Shown piece after piece: positions 27,639 to 36,876 of a stretch of DNA of 64,000 bases. Made by a program: the position numbers and the translations under genes. Under the pieces are notes generated by a model that saw only the letters and a list, made by a program, of their open reading frames with translations, was not told the origin of the DNA and ran no database searches. The DNA is taken from the NCBI RefSeq assembly GCF_900143695.1, contig NZ_FRFE01000019.1:43892-107891 (forward strand). The letters run 5' to 3'. This DNA comes from Desulfopila aestuarii DSM 18488 (GTDB lineage: Bacteria; Desulfobacterota; Desulfobulbia; Desulfobulbales; Desulfocapsaceae). The number at the start of each line of letters is the position of its first letter. Position 1 is the stretch's first letter.

Positions 27639-29357
27639 TTATCTCTTCTCCACCAGCCGGTCCTCTTCAAACAACCCCTTATAGACTGTACCATCACTCT
27701 GCTGCAGCACCCCTTCGCCATTGCGCCGCCCTTCCCGGAACTCACCCTCAAACCGACTGCCATCGCTGCCACTGAGTATCCCTTTGCCATGGGGCAGATC
27801 GTTGGCGAATTCGCCATCATATACTGATTTATCACTATAGGTCAGGGTTCCGTGCCCCTGGAACTTACCCTCGGCAAAATCGCCGACATAGACACTGCCG
27901 TCAGCAAAATGGTAGGTCCCTTTTCCTGAGAACTGATCGTCCGCAAATGAGCCGGTATAGCTGGTGAAATCCGGATAGAGCAGCACCCCTTCACCAGCCT
28001 TTTTGCCATGCAGGAACATACCCTCATACTGCCGCTGGTCGCTGAAAATGTACTTGCCAGTCCCATGCATCTCGCCGGCGACAAACTCCCCCTCATAACT
28101 GTCACCGCTCGGATAGAGCAGCTTCCCCTTGCCTTCCAGACGGCCTTCTACCAGCTTGCCGCTGTAGATGCTGCCATCCGGCAGCAGCAGCTCCTCAACC
28201 ATCCCGTTTACCGGCTCAAGTCCCGGGGTATCTGCACAGATTCTGTCATCGCGAACGATATAACTAGCGGCCTTCCCCGTCACAGGTGTGCCGATCGCTT
28301 CCTCTTTGGCGTTTTGCTCCAGGTGTTCTATAACCTTGCTCTTTTCTTCATCCGTCAGCACAGGTTGCCCATCGGCAAACATTCCGGTAAATACCGCCCC
28401 ATTGGCCTCAACCAGCTTACCCTTTCCCACAATGACATCGTCAACGAACGCCCCAGTGTATACTGCGCCGTCAGCAAAAAACATTGTACCCTGACCATGT
28501 CTCTTACCATTGACAAACAGCCCCTCATATCGACCACCGTCAGCATACTCCAGCACACCTTTACCTTGGCGCCGGTCGTTTACAAAAGCACCTTTATAGA
28601 TGCTGTTATCGATATTCACAAACGAACCCTGGCCGTGACGCCTGTTGTCGACAAATTCACCGATATAATGTCCACCGTCGGGATAGCGCAGGTCACCCTG
28701 ACCATTGAATTTTCCTCCGGCAAAAAAACCCTCATAGCGGCTGCCATCAGCTCTATCGAGCACTCCATAGCCATTCCATTCGCCAGATGTAAAATTGCCG
28801 GAATAACGGCTACCGTCTTTGTAAAGCCGAGTCCCTTCACCATCGGGCCGACCGTGGGAAAGTCTCCCCTCATACCAGGTCTTATCGGGATAGGTGACTT
28901 TCCCGGTTCCGTAAATGATATTATTTCGGAATTGCCCTTCATACTTCCGGCCGTCAGGATACTGGAGCACACCGGTACCGTGATATTTTCCCAAACTGAA
29001 CTCACCAACATAGTGCATTCCATCCGGGGTCAGCAAATCCCCTTTACCGTTGATGACATTCTCGGAAAACTGCCCCTCATACCGCCTCCCATCACTGCCG
29101 ATCAGCACCCCGAAGCCCTGAAGTCGGCCTCGGACAAAATCGCCTTGATACTGAGTTCCGTCGGGATATTTCAAAGTTCCGGTGCCGCTACTCATTCCGT
29201 TCTTGAATTCACCGTCGTACACCCTGCCGTCCGGATGCTGGAAAATCCCGTGACCATTCTGACAATCGCCCTCAAGGCAGGCCGCGCTGACTGACCATGC
29301 ACAACCCAAGAGAATTGAGCCTATCGCCCCCAGCTGAAATAATCGTCTCACTCTCAC
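27639..29357 (-). CDS. Exported MORN-repeat protein (about 21 repeats)
   Basis: A 572-residue protein made almost wholly of 23-residue MORN repeats of the form GxGxLxYPDGxxYxGxFxxG. I count about 13 in a first block (residues 35-335) and about 8 in a second (about 395-572), joined by a ~55-residue linker rich in charged residues. An N-terminal export signal is present. LLGC at 17-20 could be a lipobox, or cleavage may follow VSA; the two readings cannot be separated by eye. Start is GTG with CAGGAG upstream. MORN arrays form extended beta structures that bind proteins or lipids. Confidence 0.85.
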   Translation of the reverse strand: MRVRRLFQLGAIGSILLGCAWSVSAACLEGDCQNGHGIFQHPDGRVYDGEFKNGMSSGTGTLKYPDGTQYQGDFVRGRLQGFGVLIGSDGRRYEGQFSENVINGKGDLLTPDGMHYVGEFSLGKYHGTGVLQYPDGRKYEGQFRNNIIYGTGKVTYPDKTWYEGRLSHGRPDGEGTRLYKDGSRYSGNFTSGEWNGYGVLDRADGSRYEGFFAGGKFNGQGDLRYPDGGHYIGEFVDNRRHGQGSFVNIDNSIYKGAFVNDRRQGKGVLEYADGGRYEGLFVNGKRHGQGTMFFADGAVYTGAFVDDVIVGKGKLVEANGAVFTGMFADGQPVLTDEEKSKVIEHLEQNAKEEAIGTPVTGKAASYIVRDDRICADTPGLEPVNGMVEELLLPDGSIYSGKLVEGRLEGKGKLLYPSGDSYEGEFVAGEMHGTGKYIFSDQRQYEGMFLHGKKAGEGVLLYPDFTSYTGSFADDQFSGKGTYHFADGSVYVGDFAEGKFQGHGTLTYSDKSVYDGEFANDLPHGKGILSGSDGSRFEGEFREGRRNGEGVLQQSDGTVYKGLFEEDRLVEKR

Positions 29358-29397
29358 CGCGCTTTCTCCTGTCTCTTGCCTTTAGCTTGTTATCACG

Positions 29398-29441
29398 AAT
29401 GATCTCGTAAAAAATATCCCCAGATAGATGCACTCTGGAGA
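29398..29441. repeat. Relic of the left end of the TIR element
   Basis: ATGATCTCGTAAAAA at 29399-29413, followed by AGATAGATGCACTCTGGA, aligns in order with the left end of the element at 46916-47112 (GATGATCTCGTAAAAA ... CAGATGGACTCTGGA). It lies 41 bp upstream of the MORN gene start. The matching right end is found on the far side of avtA. Confidence 0.55.
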
Positions 29442-29545
29442 AAATTCGAAAGACAACAACGCATCCGCAATGACCATTTGACATTACCTATGGCATTATC
29501 GTCGTTTACGATCCGCAACACAGCAGATCGGACGCTACGCGTCCA

Positions 29546-30808
29546 TCATCGTTCCAGCCCGTAAGCTTTTTTAACCTCTTCGGCGATAATCGCCAACCCT
29601 CTTGCAACATCATCATCGTTTTGCGAATAGGTCGCTCGAATGCATTCATCCCTATGACGCCATTCGTCTTGAATTCCCGGATAGAAGTAATGTCCGGAAA
29701 CAACCAGCACGCCCCGCCGCTTCAGCCGTTCATACAGCTCATGACTGGTAATTGGCATCTCCTCAAACCAGAGCCACAGAAACATCGCCCCCTCCGGTTT
29801 ATGCACCCGCCAGGGCACACCCGCAAATTCTCTGCGTACCACAGCCAGCGCCCGTTCCATTTTCTGCTGATAGAACGGCCTGATCAACCGGCGACTTATC
29901 TCTATTATATCGCCGCTCTTCACCAGACCTTCGGCCAGGACCGCCCCGAAACTGCCTGGGGAAAGGGACATGATCGCGTTCATGCTGGCCAGGGCCCTGG
30001 TAATCTCCGGCCTGGCAACGATAATGCCAGTGCGCACTGCGGGAAGCCCTAGTTTACTTAAGGAAAAACAGACAACCATATTCTCGTTCCAGATGGGAGT
30101 TGCCTCTCCATACACCATCGACGGGAAAGGTACTCCGTAGGCATTATCAACAATGAGCGGGATGCTATGCTTTTTGGCAAGATTGTCGAGCCGCGCCAGC
30201 TCTTCATCGGTTACCACGTTGCCAGTGGGGTTGGTCGGCCGGGAGACACATATCGCCCCGATATCGGGCCCAATGCTCAGTTTATCAAAGTCCACATGGT
30301 ACTTGAAGAGATTGTCTTCCAGCTTCTCGATGACAGGTCGGGTGGAAACAAAGAAATCATCGGTTATCCCTAAGTCAGCATAACCGATATATTCCGGTGC
30401 CAGCGGCAGACAGATCTTTTTCTTCGTACCATCGCCATACCTGCCAGCAAAGAGGTTGAACAGCATGAAAAATGCCGTCTGGCTCCCATTCGTCAAACAG
30501 ATATTTTCCGGGCCGAGCTGCCAGCCGAGCTCCTGCCTGAGCATCCTGGCAAGTCCCGCAACAAAGGCGGATTCCCCCTGAGGCGGATCATAGGCACCGA
30601 TCAGCCGATGGAACTGGCATGGATCATCACATATATCACGAAGTCTTTTCCTGAGCAGGTCCTGAAACTCCGGCACAACACCGGGATTACCACCGCCCAT
30701 CATGATCATATTGTCGCCGCCAGTCGCCTTGGCCTCGCCAAGATCGTCCATCAACGAAAGGATGCCTGCATTGCAGGTCAACTGCTGGCCAAATTCAGAA
30801 AATTTCAT
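29546..30808 (-). CDS. avtA: Valine-pyruvate aminotransferase
   Basis: A 420-residue fold-type I PLP enzyme; the start MKFSEFGQQLTCNAGILSLMDDL matches the AvtA family. MMGGGNPGVVPEF, SRPTNPTGNVVT, VDNAYGVPFP and the PLP lysine in FSLSKLGLPAVRTG are visible. AvtA exchanges amino groups between valine and pyruvate, linking alanine and branched-chain pools, which fits the nearby liv importer. The upstream ribosome-binding site is weak. The gene is flanked by a left-end and a right-end relic of the 46916-type element. Confidence 0.9.
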   Translation of the reverse strand: MKFSEFGQQLTCNAGILSLMDDLGEAKATGGDNMIMMGGGNPGVVPEFQDLLRKRLRDICDDPCQFHRLIGAYDPPQGESAFVAGLARMLRQELGWQLGPENICLTNGSQTAFFMLFNLFAGRYGDGTKKKICLPLAPEYIGYADLGITDDFFVSTRPVIEKLEDNLFKYHVDFDKLSIGPDIGAICVSRPTNPTGNVVTDEELARLDNLAKKHSIPLIVDNAYGVPFPSMVYGEATPIWNENMVVCFSLSKLGLPAVRTGIIVARPEITRALASMNAIMSLSPGSFGAVLAEGLVKSGDIIEISRRLIRPFYQQKMERALAVVRREFAGVPWRVHKPEGAMFLWLWFEEMPITSHELYERLKRRGVLVVSGHYFYPGIQDEWRHRDECIRATYSQNDDDVARGLAIIAEEVKKAYGLER

Positions 30809-30972
30809 ATTCAATGTTGAGAAGTAGAATAAACGGCAGCAACCTGCCATCTGTGACAGGTTTGCCTTATTATGATCCTGTTCTTTTCCGGCTAAAATGG
30901 CTCAGGATACTGTATTGATCAGCGTCTGAACCAGCTACGACCTCACACAGCCAAGCCAATCAAAGCTCATAA

Positions 30973-31050
30973 AAACCTCAAATTTACAGCAACAAAGCAG
31001 GTAAGCGAGCGTTACAAGACTCCGGATGGAGAGTCTTTACGGCGCCATCA
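30973..31050. repeat. Right end of the TIR element
   Basis: AGCAACAAAGCAGG near 30988-31001 and GGATGGAGAGTCTTTACGGC followed by GCCATCA (to 31050) closely match the right end of the 46916-47112 element (AGCAACGAAGCAG ... AGATGGAGAGTTTTTACGAC, GCCATCA). The terminal TGA read on the minus strand (31048-31050) is the stop codon of the adjoining membrane-protein gene. Confidence 0.65.
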
Positions 31051-31998
31051 GCCTGGATATTTTACCTTTTGCGGCAGAATACTCAACATCCGAACCAGCA
31101 GGAAGACCACAATGAGGGAAAAGAGTATTCTACCCCAGAGAATTCCACCCAACCGACCGCCAAGCGCAACCATCAGCAGCGTATCCTCAATCAAACCGTG
31201 ACAGAGCCCCATAAGCGCCATGGAATAAACAATTTCCTTCCGATTCATGGTACCTTTTGCAGTCTCGCGAATGATCAACGCTCCTCCGTACCCCAACCCC
31301 ATGATCATACCCACTACGGTGAGAGGTGCGGCATTACGACTCATGCCAACAAACGGCAGCAGCGGGGCAAGCATCTTTTCCAGCAGACCAAGTGCTCCGA
31401 TATAACGCAAGATACGCATAATCTGCAATATGCAGAAAATCACGAAAATGATAAGCCCGAGATTCAGGAGTTGCTGAAGCGTCCACTGGGCAAGAGTAGG
31501 ATGAGCGGAAGGAGTGAAGAAAAGCAGCTCTGCGGGTTGTTGCCAGATCCCCATACCACGGTAGAATCTGTCCAGCAGAAAGCAGTACACCAAAGCCCCG
31601 AAAAAACGTAGCAACCCGATAGGCCACAGCGGAGCCCCGGCTTTTTTACTGATACTGAGCTCGATCGGCAAGGCATGGGCGATCAACATCGCAGAACAGA
31701 GCACAGTGACCTGGGCAACCGTCAGGTCAAGGGTGGAGGCGAGTGTTGCAAACACCGCCATCCCTCCGTAAATAGTGGTGAACATTGCGGTAGCCCAGAC
31801 CAAACCGAGAGAACCGGGCAAACCGATAACGCTCATAACCGGCTCGAGCAACGCACTGAGGAAGGTGATGGCCCCGATTTCTGTCAGCACCTTCACCACA
31901 ATCATCACCGGAACCATAATCCGGATCAGCTCCCAGCTGGTACTCCAGGTTTCCATGGCGATGCGAAAGAGCCATGCCCATTTCGTTCCACTGGTCAT
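31048..31998 (-). CDS. Nucleoside-recognition (Gate) domain membrane protein
   Basis: A 316-residue protein with about eight membrane segments, starting MTSGTKWAWLFRIAMETW. Gate/nucleoside-recognition features appear twice (MFTTIYGGMAVFATLAS; MIMGLGYGGALIIRETAKG), as in spore-maturation SpmA/SpmB-like and YjiH-like proteins. Start choice is tentative because the ribosome-binding site is weak; an upstream ATG would add a polar 14-33 residues. It is the last gene of the argJ-CHAD-parA-sixA unit. Substrate is unknown. Its stop codon lies in a repeat-element end. Confidence 0.75.
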   Translation of the reverse strand: MTSGTKWAWLFRIAMETWSTSWELIRIMVPVMIVVKVLTEIGAITFLSALLEPVMSVIGLPGSLGLVWATAMFTTIYGGMAVFATLASTLDLTVAQVTVLCSAMLIAHALPIELSISKKAGAPLWPIGLLRFFGALVYCFLLDRFYRGMGIWQQPAELLFFTPSAHPTLAQWTLQQLLNLGLIIFVIFCILQIMRILRYIGALGLLEKMLAPLLPFVGMSRNAAPLTVVGMIMGLGYGGALIIRETAKGTMNRKEIVYSMALMGLCHGLIEDTLLMVALGGRLGGILWGRILFSLIVVFLLVRMLSILPQKVKYPG

Positions 31999-32027
31999 AT
32001 TATTCGTATCATCCGCTCTGCCGCAAA

Positions 32028-32240
32028 TCAGGCGACCCATGAACTTGAAGAACCGGCTTTGCCGCCCGGTACCGGTTTGGGAACAAACAGCTGGCATGCA
32101 ATGCCGGAGCTCTCAAAGACCACCCGAGACGGCAATCGCTGGCTTTTAAAACCCAACGCCCTGCAACCATGCGGCTTGGCCCGGTCATAGGTGATGAAAT
32201 AATTCTTGCAGTTTCTGCACTGCGGTTGAGTTTCCACCAT
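32028..32240 (-). CDS. Small conserved four-Cys protein
   Basis: A 70-residue protein: CRNCKNYFITYDRAKPHGCRALGF-like start with CxxC at 8-11, a third Cys at about 26 (PHGCRA) and a fourth at about 49 (IACQLF). The pattern CxxC-x14-C-x22-C suggests a zinc or Fe site. Short proteins with CRAxGFKSxxxPSxxV are widespread in proteobacteria without assigned function; I recognise the pattern but no role. It sits 30 nt after sixA and 29 nt before the membrane protein. The tail (PGGKAGSSSSWVA) is low complexity. Confidence 0.75.
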   Translation of the reverse strand: MVETQPQCRNCKNYFITYDRAKPHGCRALGFKSQRLPSRVVFESSGIACQLFVPKPVPGGKAGSSSSWVA

Positions 32241-32270
32241 TTCGTCAACGTGAAAAAAAGATGTTTCGTG

Positions 32271-32780
32271 TCATGGTTCCTCATGCCGCAGGTGTTTTTT
32301 AGGATAATCAAAGAAGAGCATCTCGCCCCTGCCACCCGTCACCTCGCTCCAGGAAGCGACATTGAAAGCGATAGAGACGATCCCGCAGGTGGGGATGTTA
32401 CCCAGCACCTCTGAGGTCAGGGATTCGGCAAGATCGGTCAACACATAATTGTGCCCGACCAGAAACAGGTTAGCAACCGTGTCCTCGATTTGCTGAACTA
32501 CCTGAAGTAACAGATTCAGATCAGAGGTGTAAATATCATCCAGCAGACGGATATCCTGGGTAGGAAAACCGATGGACTCAGCAATGATTTTAGCGGTCTG
32601 TTTTGCACGTTTGGCGGGACTGGCACAGATCAGGTCAGGCATAATCCCTTGTTCTTTTAGCAGTTTCCCCATAAACGGCGCATCGCGCTTACCACGTTTG
32701 TTCAGTGGGCGTTCGGCATCGGTGAGTCCAGGATTATCCCAGCTCGATTTTGCATGACGGATAAGATAGAGATGTTTCAT
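32271..32780 (-). CDS. sixA: Phosphohistidine phosphatase SixA
   Basis: A 169-residue histidine-phosphatase-family enzyme (start MKHLYLIRHAKSSWD, ATG 32778-32780). The RHAK phosphohistidine loop is at 8-11 and the second catalytic His is in FLVGHNYVLTDL. The short length matches SixA, which removes phosphate from His of phosphotransfer domains and PTS-Ntr proteins. The start overlaps the ParA stop (ATGA), so the two are translationally coupled. Its link to the ParA/CHAD genes is not explained by known SixA roles. Confidence 0.88.
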   Translation of the reverse strand: MKHLYLIRHAKSSWDNPGLTDAERPLNKRGKRDAPFMGKLLKEQGIMPDLICASPAKRAKQTAKIIAESIGFPTQDIRLLDDIYTSDLNLLLQVVQQIEDTVANLFLVGHNYVLTDLAESLTSEVLGNIPTCGIVSIAFNVASWSEVTGGRGEMLFFDYPKKHLRHEEP

Positions 32781-33523
32781 CCACCTATACTCCTGTTCCA
32801 TATTTCCAGCCAGAGGCTGGTGTACTGCTTCGCGGCAATCGAAGCTGGCGAAACAGCCGCCACCGGTTGCCGGTGCAATCCCATCTTTTCCACTTCCGCC
32901 AGATAAGGTATCTGCACCTTGCGGAAGATGGCATACTGCTCATATTGCGCGATCATATCCCTGTGCATCACCTTACGTGGCTCCACCATGGAGAAATACG
33001 CATTGATACGCTTCTCCTTTGCTCCAACCTTTCGAAACAGCTTCAACAGCTGCTTAAGTGCCACCAGGGATAAGGTGGTGGGGATGACCGGTGTCACCAC
33101 ACTGTCGGCAGCCAGGATAATATTTTCCGAAAGCAGGGTCAGGTTAGGGGGACAATCCATGATCAGGACATCATATTCATCCGCCAGGGGCTTGAAAAGC
33201 TTTTGCAATGCAAGGCGTCGTCGCTCTTCTTCCAGCTTGGCCAACACCAGGTCCAGATTACGAAAAGAGAAGTGGGCCGGCAGCAGGTCAAGGCGTTCGT
33301 AATCCGAAGCACGGATAAACTTTTTCAAGCCACCCTGCAACAGCTTTTTACCATTAAATTTTTTGCCCGGTCGAACCCGGAAATAAAAGGATGCCGCCCC
33401 TTGAGCGTCCAGATCGCAGAGCAACACTCGATGGCCGCACTGGGCTGCACTGTAGGAGAGATTGACCGCACCGGCGGTTTTACCTACTCCGCCCTTGCTG
33501 CTGTAAATTGCAAATATTTTCAT
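32777..33523 (-). CDS. Orphan ParA-family ATPase
   Basis: A 248-residue cytosolic ATPase. The deviant Walker A SSKGGVGKTAGAVNL is at 8-22 with signature Lys10 and Lys15; Walker A' is in CDLDAQGAAS and Walker B in VLIMDCPPNLTLLSE. The ATG at 33521-33523 is taken as start; the longer frame overlaps the CHAD gene. No parB gene or parS-like repeats are nearby, unlike the chromosomal parAB. It starts 4 nt after the CHAD stop and overlaps sixA. Orphan ParA/MinD ATPases position cargo such as carboxysomes, chemoreceptor arrays and storage granules; here the CHAD neighbour suggests polyphosphate. Confidence 0.9.
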   Translation of the reverse strand: MKIFAIYSSKGGVGKTAGAVNLSYSAAQCGHRVLLCDLDAQGAASFYFRVRPGKKFNGKKLLQGGLKKFIRASDYERLDLLPAHFSFRNLDLVLAKLEEERRRLALQKLFKPLADEYDVLIMDCPPNLTLLSENIILAADSVVTPVIPTTLSLVALKQLLKLFRKVGAKEKRINAYFSMVEPRKVMHRDMIAQYEQYAIFRKVQIPYLAEVEKMGLHRQPVAAVSPASIAAKQYTSLWLEIWNRSIGG

Positions 33524-33527
33524 CAGC

Positions 33528-35096
33528 TCAATTCTCCACGGAAGATTCTTCGTCAATTCCAGCAAGAATCTTTTCCATCAGCTGCACATTCTCTTCGGAT
33601 GCAAACGCGTTAAAGGTTTCTTCGAACCGGCCACGCACCTGTCGCTGATGGGTATGCAACTGGACGATCAAGCCGCCCAACGCTGCAGCGGTGGCAAGAC
33701 GTGTCCTGGTTATCGGCTCCAGGTTCTGCAGCTGCCGACTCAGCATATCCTTCTGGACTGCAAGATCGTTAAAATCACCGAGGGTATTCTGGAGTTTTTT
33801 CATATGCTTCAGGTACTCATCCACCGCATCCCGCTCAAACAGGGAGCGAAAAAACTCCAGCAGATAACGAAACTTTTTCCCTTCGATGCGCAGTTCATGC
33901 AACATCTCATCGGGTGTCTCGGCAGTAATAGCCTGGCCCTGACGCAATATCCTGTTCATCCGCTTGCTGATAATCGCATCAGCCACTGAACGGCAACGAC
34001 GTTTGCCCTGGGGGTAATCCGGTTGCTCCGGCAATCCTCGCAAAAACACTTCCCAGTTTTGCAGCAGCTTAATAAACCGAGCCGACCGGAGATGCACACG
34101 CAATTTTTTCAAGGCTCGCTTGCGACGCCGGGAAAGGTCCTTGAAAAAAAGTGTCAGGCCGGCCTGCAGTTCTTCCGGCAACAAATCCCGGTATTCCTGC
34201 TCTTTTAATAGATAAACATCCAGGTCCCGCACAGGTCCGGTTACATTGCCCAGCCATTTAAATTCGGCCTGGAAATGTTTGACCCCTTCGACCGGCAGCT
34301 GTTTTTTCATCAGGGAGAGAAGAGATCTGGTCCGACGCACACTCACCCGCAGATCATGAAGGAATTCGGAATCGATATCTTCCAGTGTGCCGGAAACGTT
34401 GAGCAGCATTGTCGACCGCAGATGCAGGCATATATCTCGCACCGCTTCTGCAACCGTCTCGCCGTAGGCCAGCTCCACAGAAAACTTTGAGCTCGTATCT
34501 CTGGGATCGATTGAGAGGGCCGTTTGAGCCATGGCTACGGGGTCGTAGCCATCTGTTATTTCAGAAAGCCCAGCATCTTCCAGCAGTCGGCGCACCTGTT
34601 GGAGCTGCTTTTCATATCCCCTCAACGGTTCAACCAGCACGATCGGCTCCAGGATGAACCGCTGCTCTTGGGCCTGCCCTGTTATTTCCTGAAAAACCAG
34701 CCGAACGACTGTCTTCTCATCCTTGTTTAAAAGATTTACCCGCCGCATCCTGCCGGCAAGAGTAAACTGTGGCAAGAGGGCCCGCTGTTCGACCACTGGT
34801 AGCAGCAGATTCCGTAATTCACCTTCCGGAAAATCCCACCAGAACAGTTTCTTTCTGCGGGGACCGACTCCGGCCTCGACCAGACTGTCCCCCAGGCGGT
34901 TCTGCAAAAAATAGAGTCTCCCCCGGCGGGAAAAACGGAGATCCGCGGCAAAGAGCCGCCAGTCAAAGGTGTCGTAGTAGATCCCTTTGAAAGATTCTTC
35001 ACCACTCTCCTGTACGGTAAAGAGCTCACCGGTTGATGCCAGCAGATCAGCTACATCCAGCTGCCGTGGGATCAAAAACGGCTGTCCCCCGTTCAT
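33528..35096 (-). CDS. CHAD domain protein with degenerate CYTH-like N-terminus
   Basis: A 522-residue protein. The C-terminal half (about 213-500) is a CHAD helical domain with the conserved His/Arg face (EFLHDLRVSVRRTRSLLSLMKK; DEMLHELRIEGKKFRYLLEFFRSLF) and very basic helices (RRRKRALKKLRVHLRSARF). The N-terminal part has traces of a CYTH/triphosphate-tunnel fold (YYDTFDWRLFAADLRFSRRG) but lacks a clear ExExK motif. CHAD domains bind polyphosphate and localise to polyphosphate granules (established for other bacteria). It follows argJ by 10 nt and precedes parA by 4 nt. Confidence 0.9.
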   Translation of the reverse strand: MNGGQPFLIPRQLDVADLLASTGELFTVQESGEESFKGIYYDTFDWRLFAADLRFSRRGRLYFLQNRLGDSLVEAGVGPRRKKLFWWDFPEGELRNLLLPVVEQRALLPQFTLAGRMRRVNLLNKDEKTVVRLVFQEITGQAQEQRFILEPIVLVEPLRGYEKQLQQVRRLLEDAGLSEITDGYDPVAMAQTALSIDPRDTSSKFSVELAYGETVAEAVRDICLHLRSTMLLNVSGTLEDIDSEFLHDLRVSVRRTRSLLSLMKKQLPVEGVKHFQAEFKWLGNVTGPVRDLDVYLLKEQEYRDLLPEELQAGLTLFFKDLSRRRKRALKKLRVHLRSARFIKLLQNWEVFLRGLPEQPDYPQGKRRCRSVADAIISKRMNRILRQGQAITAETPDEMLHELRIEGKKFRYLLEFFRSLFERDAVDEYLKHMKKLQNTLGDFNDLAVQKDMLSRQLQNLEPITRTRLATAAALGGLIVQLHTHQRQVRGRFEETFNAFASEENVQLMEKILAGIDEESSVEN

Positions 35097-35106
35097 GTCT
35101 TCCCCC

Positions 35107-36294
35107 TTACGATCGGTAATCGGCGTTAATTTTCACGTAATCAATGGAAAAATCACAGGTATAAACCTCTTCACAGCCGTTGCCTTCCTTGAGGTCGATA
35201 CAGACGTTAAAATTTCGCTCTTTCAAAACTTTTGAGGCCTCGTCTTCCGCCTCTTTGCCAACGGCCAGACCGTTGCGGACGATAACCACATCATTAAAGG
35301 CAATGTCGACCCGATCCGGATTAAACTTCACCCCGGAACGACCCATGGCGGCGATGATCCGGCCCCAGTTGGCGTCTTCACCAAAAAAGGCAGTCTTCAC
35401 CAGGTTGGAGTTGGCAACGGTTCGTGCCACCTGCTCGGCTTCATCATCCTCACGGGCTCCACATACCCGAATGGTGATACATTTAGAAGCGCCCTCACCA
35501 TCCGCCACAATCATCAACGCCAGTTCTTTTAACACCGATTCAAGGGTATCCTGGAACAGCTCAAGCTCAGCTTTTGAATCTTCGTCAATCCAATCGTTTT
35601 TGGCCTCACCGCTGGCCATCACCAGAACCATATCGTTGGTACTGGTATCGCCGTCGACGGTAATGCGGTTGAAGGTCCTCTCCACACCGGCCAGCAACGC
35701 TTTCTGCAACTCCGGAAAACCGATCTGCACATCAGTCAAGACAAAGGATAACATGGTGGCCATATTGGGCATAATCATCCCTGCCCCCTTGGCCATGCCC
35801 ATCAGGGTCACTTCGGTATCACCGATCATCACGGTCTTCCTGACGGTCTTTTTCACCGTGTCGGTGGTCATGATCGCCTGGGCAACTGCCTCGAAATTAT
35901 CCGGTCCAAGTCCAGCCACCAGCTTTGGGATAGCCGCGGTTATGGCCTCCATATTCAGCTGAGCGCCGATCACACCGGTGGAAGAAAGCTGAACCATATT
36001 TTCGGGAATATCCAGCTCTTTGGCCACCAGGCTACTGGACTGCAGAGCATCGGCCATCCCCTGCTTGCCGGTACAGGCATTGGCGCAACCACTGTTAACC
36101 AGCACCGCCTGGGCCCGGCCTTCATGTTTGAGCCGCTCCATATCGATAACCACTGGTGCAGCCTTTACCTGATTGGTGGTAAACGCTCCGGCAGTGACTG
36201 CCGGGTTTGTGCTGTAGATCAGGCCCAGATCAAGCCTATCCTGATATTTAATACCTGCAGCTACCGCTGAAGTGAGAAATCCCTTTACGCCCAT
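35107..36294 (-). CDS. argJ: Bifunctional ornithine acetyltransferase / N-acetylglutamate synthase
   Basis: ArgJ recycles the acetyl group in arginine synthesis. At 395 residues it has family length. It self-cleaves before the Thr of GMIMPNMATMLSF, giving alpha and beta chains, and that site is intact. The ILVNSGCANACTG-like motif (AVLVNSGCANACTGKQG) is also present. Start MGVKGFLTSAVAAGIKY. It is the first gene of the unit that continues into CHAD-parA-sixA. Arginine synthesis has no evident link to those genes, so the pairing may be just shared transcription. Confidence 0.95.
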   Translation of the reverse strand: MGVKGFLTSAVAAGIKYQDRLDLGLIYSTNPAVTAGAFTTNQVKAAPVVIDMERLKHEGRAQAVLVNSGCANACTGKQGMADALQSSSLVAKELDIPENMVQLSSTGVIGAQLNMEAITAAIPKLVAGLGPDNFEAVAQAIMTTDTVKKTVRKTVMIGDTEVTLMGMAKGAGMIMPNMATMLSFVLTDVQIGFPELQKALLAGVERTFNRITVDGDTSTNDMVLVMASGEAKNDWIDEDSKAELELFQDTLESVLKELALMIVADGEGASKCITIRVCGAREDDEAEQVARTVANSNLVKTAFFGEDANWGRIIAAMGRSGVKFNPDRVDIAFNDVVIVRNGLAVGKEAEDEASKVLKERNFNVCIDLKEGNGCEEVYTCDFSIDYVKINADYRS

Positions 36295-36876
36295 GTTACG
36301 TCTTTATCCTGTAAATAAGTGTTGATAGGCTCATTCAAAATCTCACAAACCCAATGACATACACTGCAAATCAACGTACTGCTACGCAATGTCACTAGCG
36401 TAAAGAAATTGAACAAAATCGGCAAAATACCTTTGAAACAACAGCATTTCAGCCGAATGCTACTCTTGATGATATTCCCTGTCGGCAATCCACAGCCAGC
36501 GGTAAAGAACGGAATCCCCGTTGTATCTGCCAGCCTGGTACTTCAATGTGGACACAAGCCTCTGGAAGATTGAATAATCATCATCTAACCGATATTCCAG
36601 AGATACTATTTTTCCACCCGCACCTGACATCGTTTCCCAAGGCAGGTATCGGATAGGGTCTCACCTCCGAAGCAAGGAGAATATCTCTTGTAATCTAGCA
36701 TTATTCCATGTCAATATGCTACCTGAAAATGTAGTTAATCCCCCTTATCGTGTTGTTCCTGCCGGCCAAATCGTGCGATCACAAATTCCATGCCGGGTAC
36801 ATACTTACCATTGGACATTCTTATGGCCACTCGGGATGCTCAAACTTCCCATACATACGTTGAGGTAAAAACAGCA
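36295..36876. other. Divergent argJ-phosphoesterase intergenic region
   Basis: About 580 bp between argJ (minus) and the phosphoesterase gene (plus). Frames here (for example a 67-codon one overlapping argJ) lack ribosome-binding sites and family features. No strong promoter, riboswitch or terminator was recognised. The reading frame open upstream of the phosphoesterase start is not used in my call. Confidence 0.4.

Noticed and set aside
32009..32335. 108-codon frame overlapping the small four-Cys gene
   Set aside because: The alternative 70-codon frame has a conserved Cys pattern; the longer one is its out-of-frame shadow.
36285..36488. 67-codon frame upstream of argJ
   Set aside because: Overlaps the argJ start, has no ribosome-binding site and no family resemblance.
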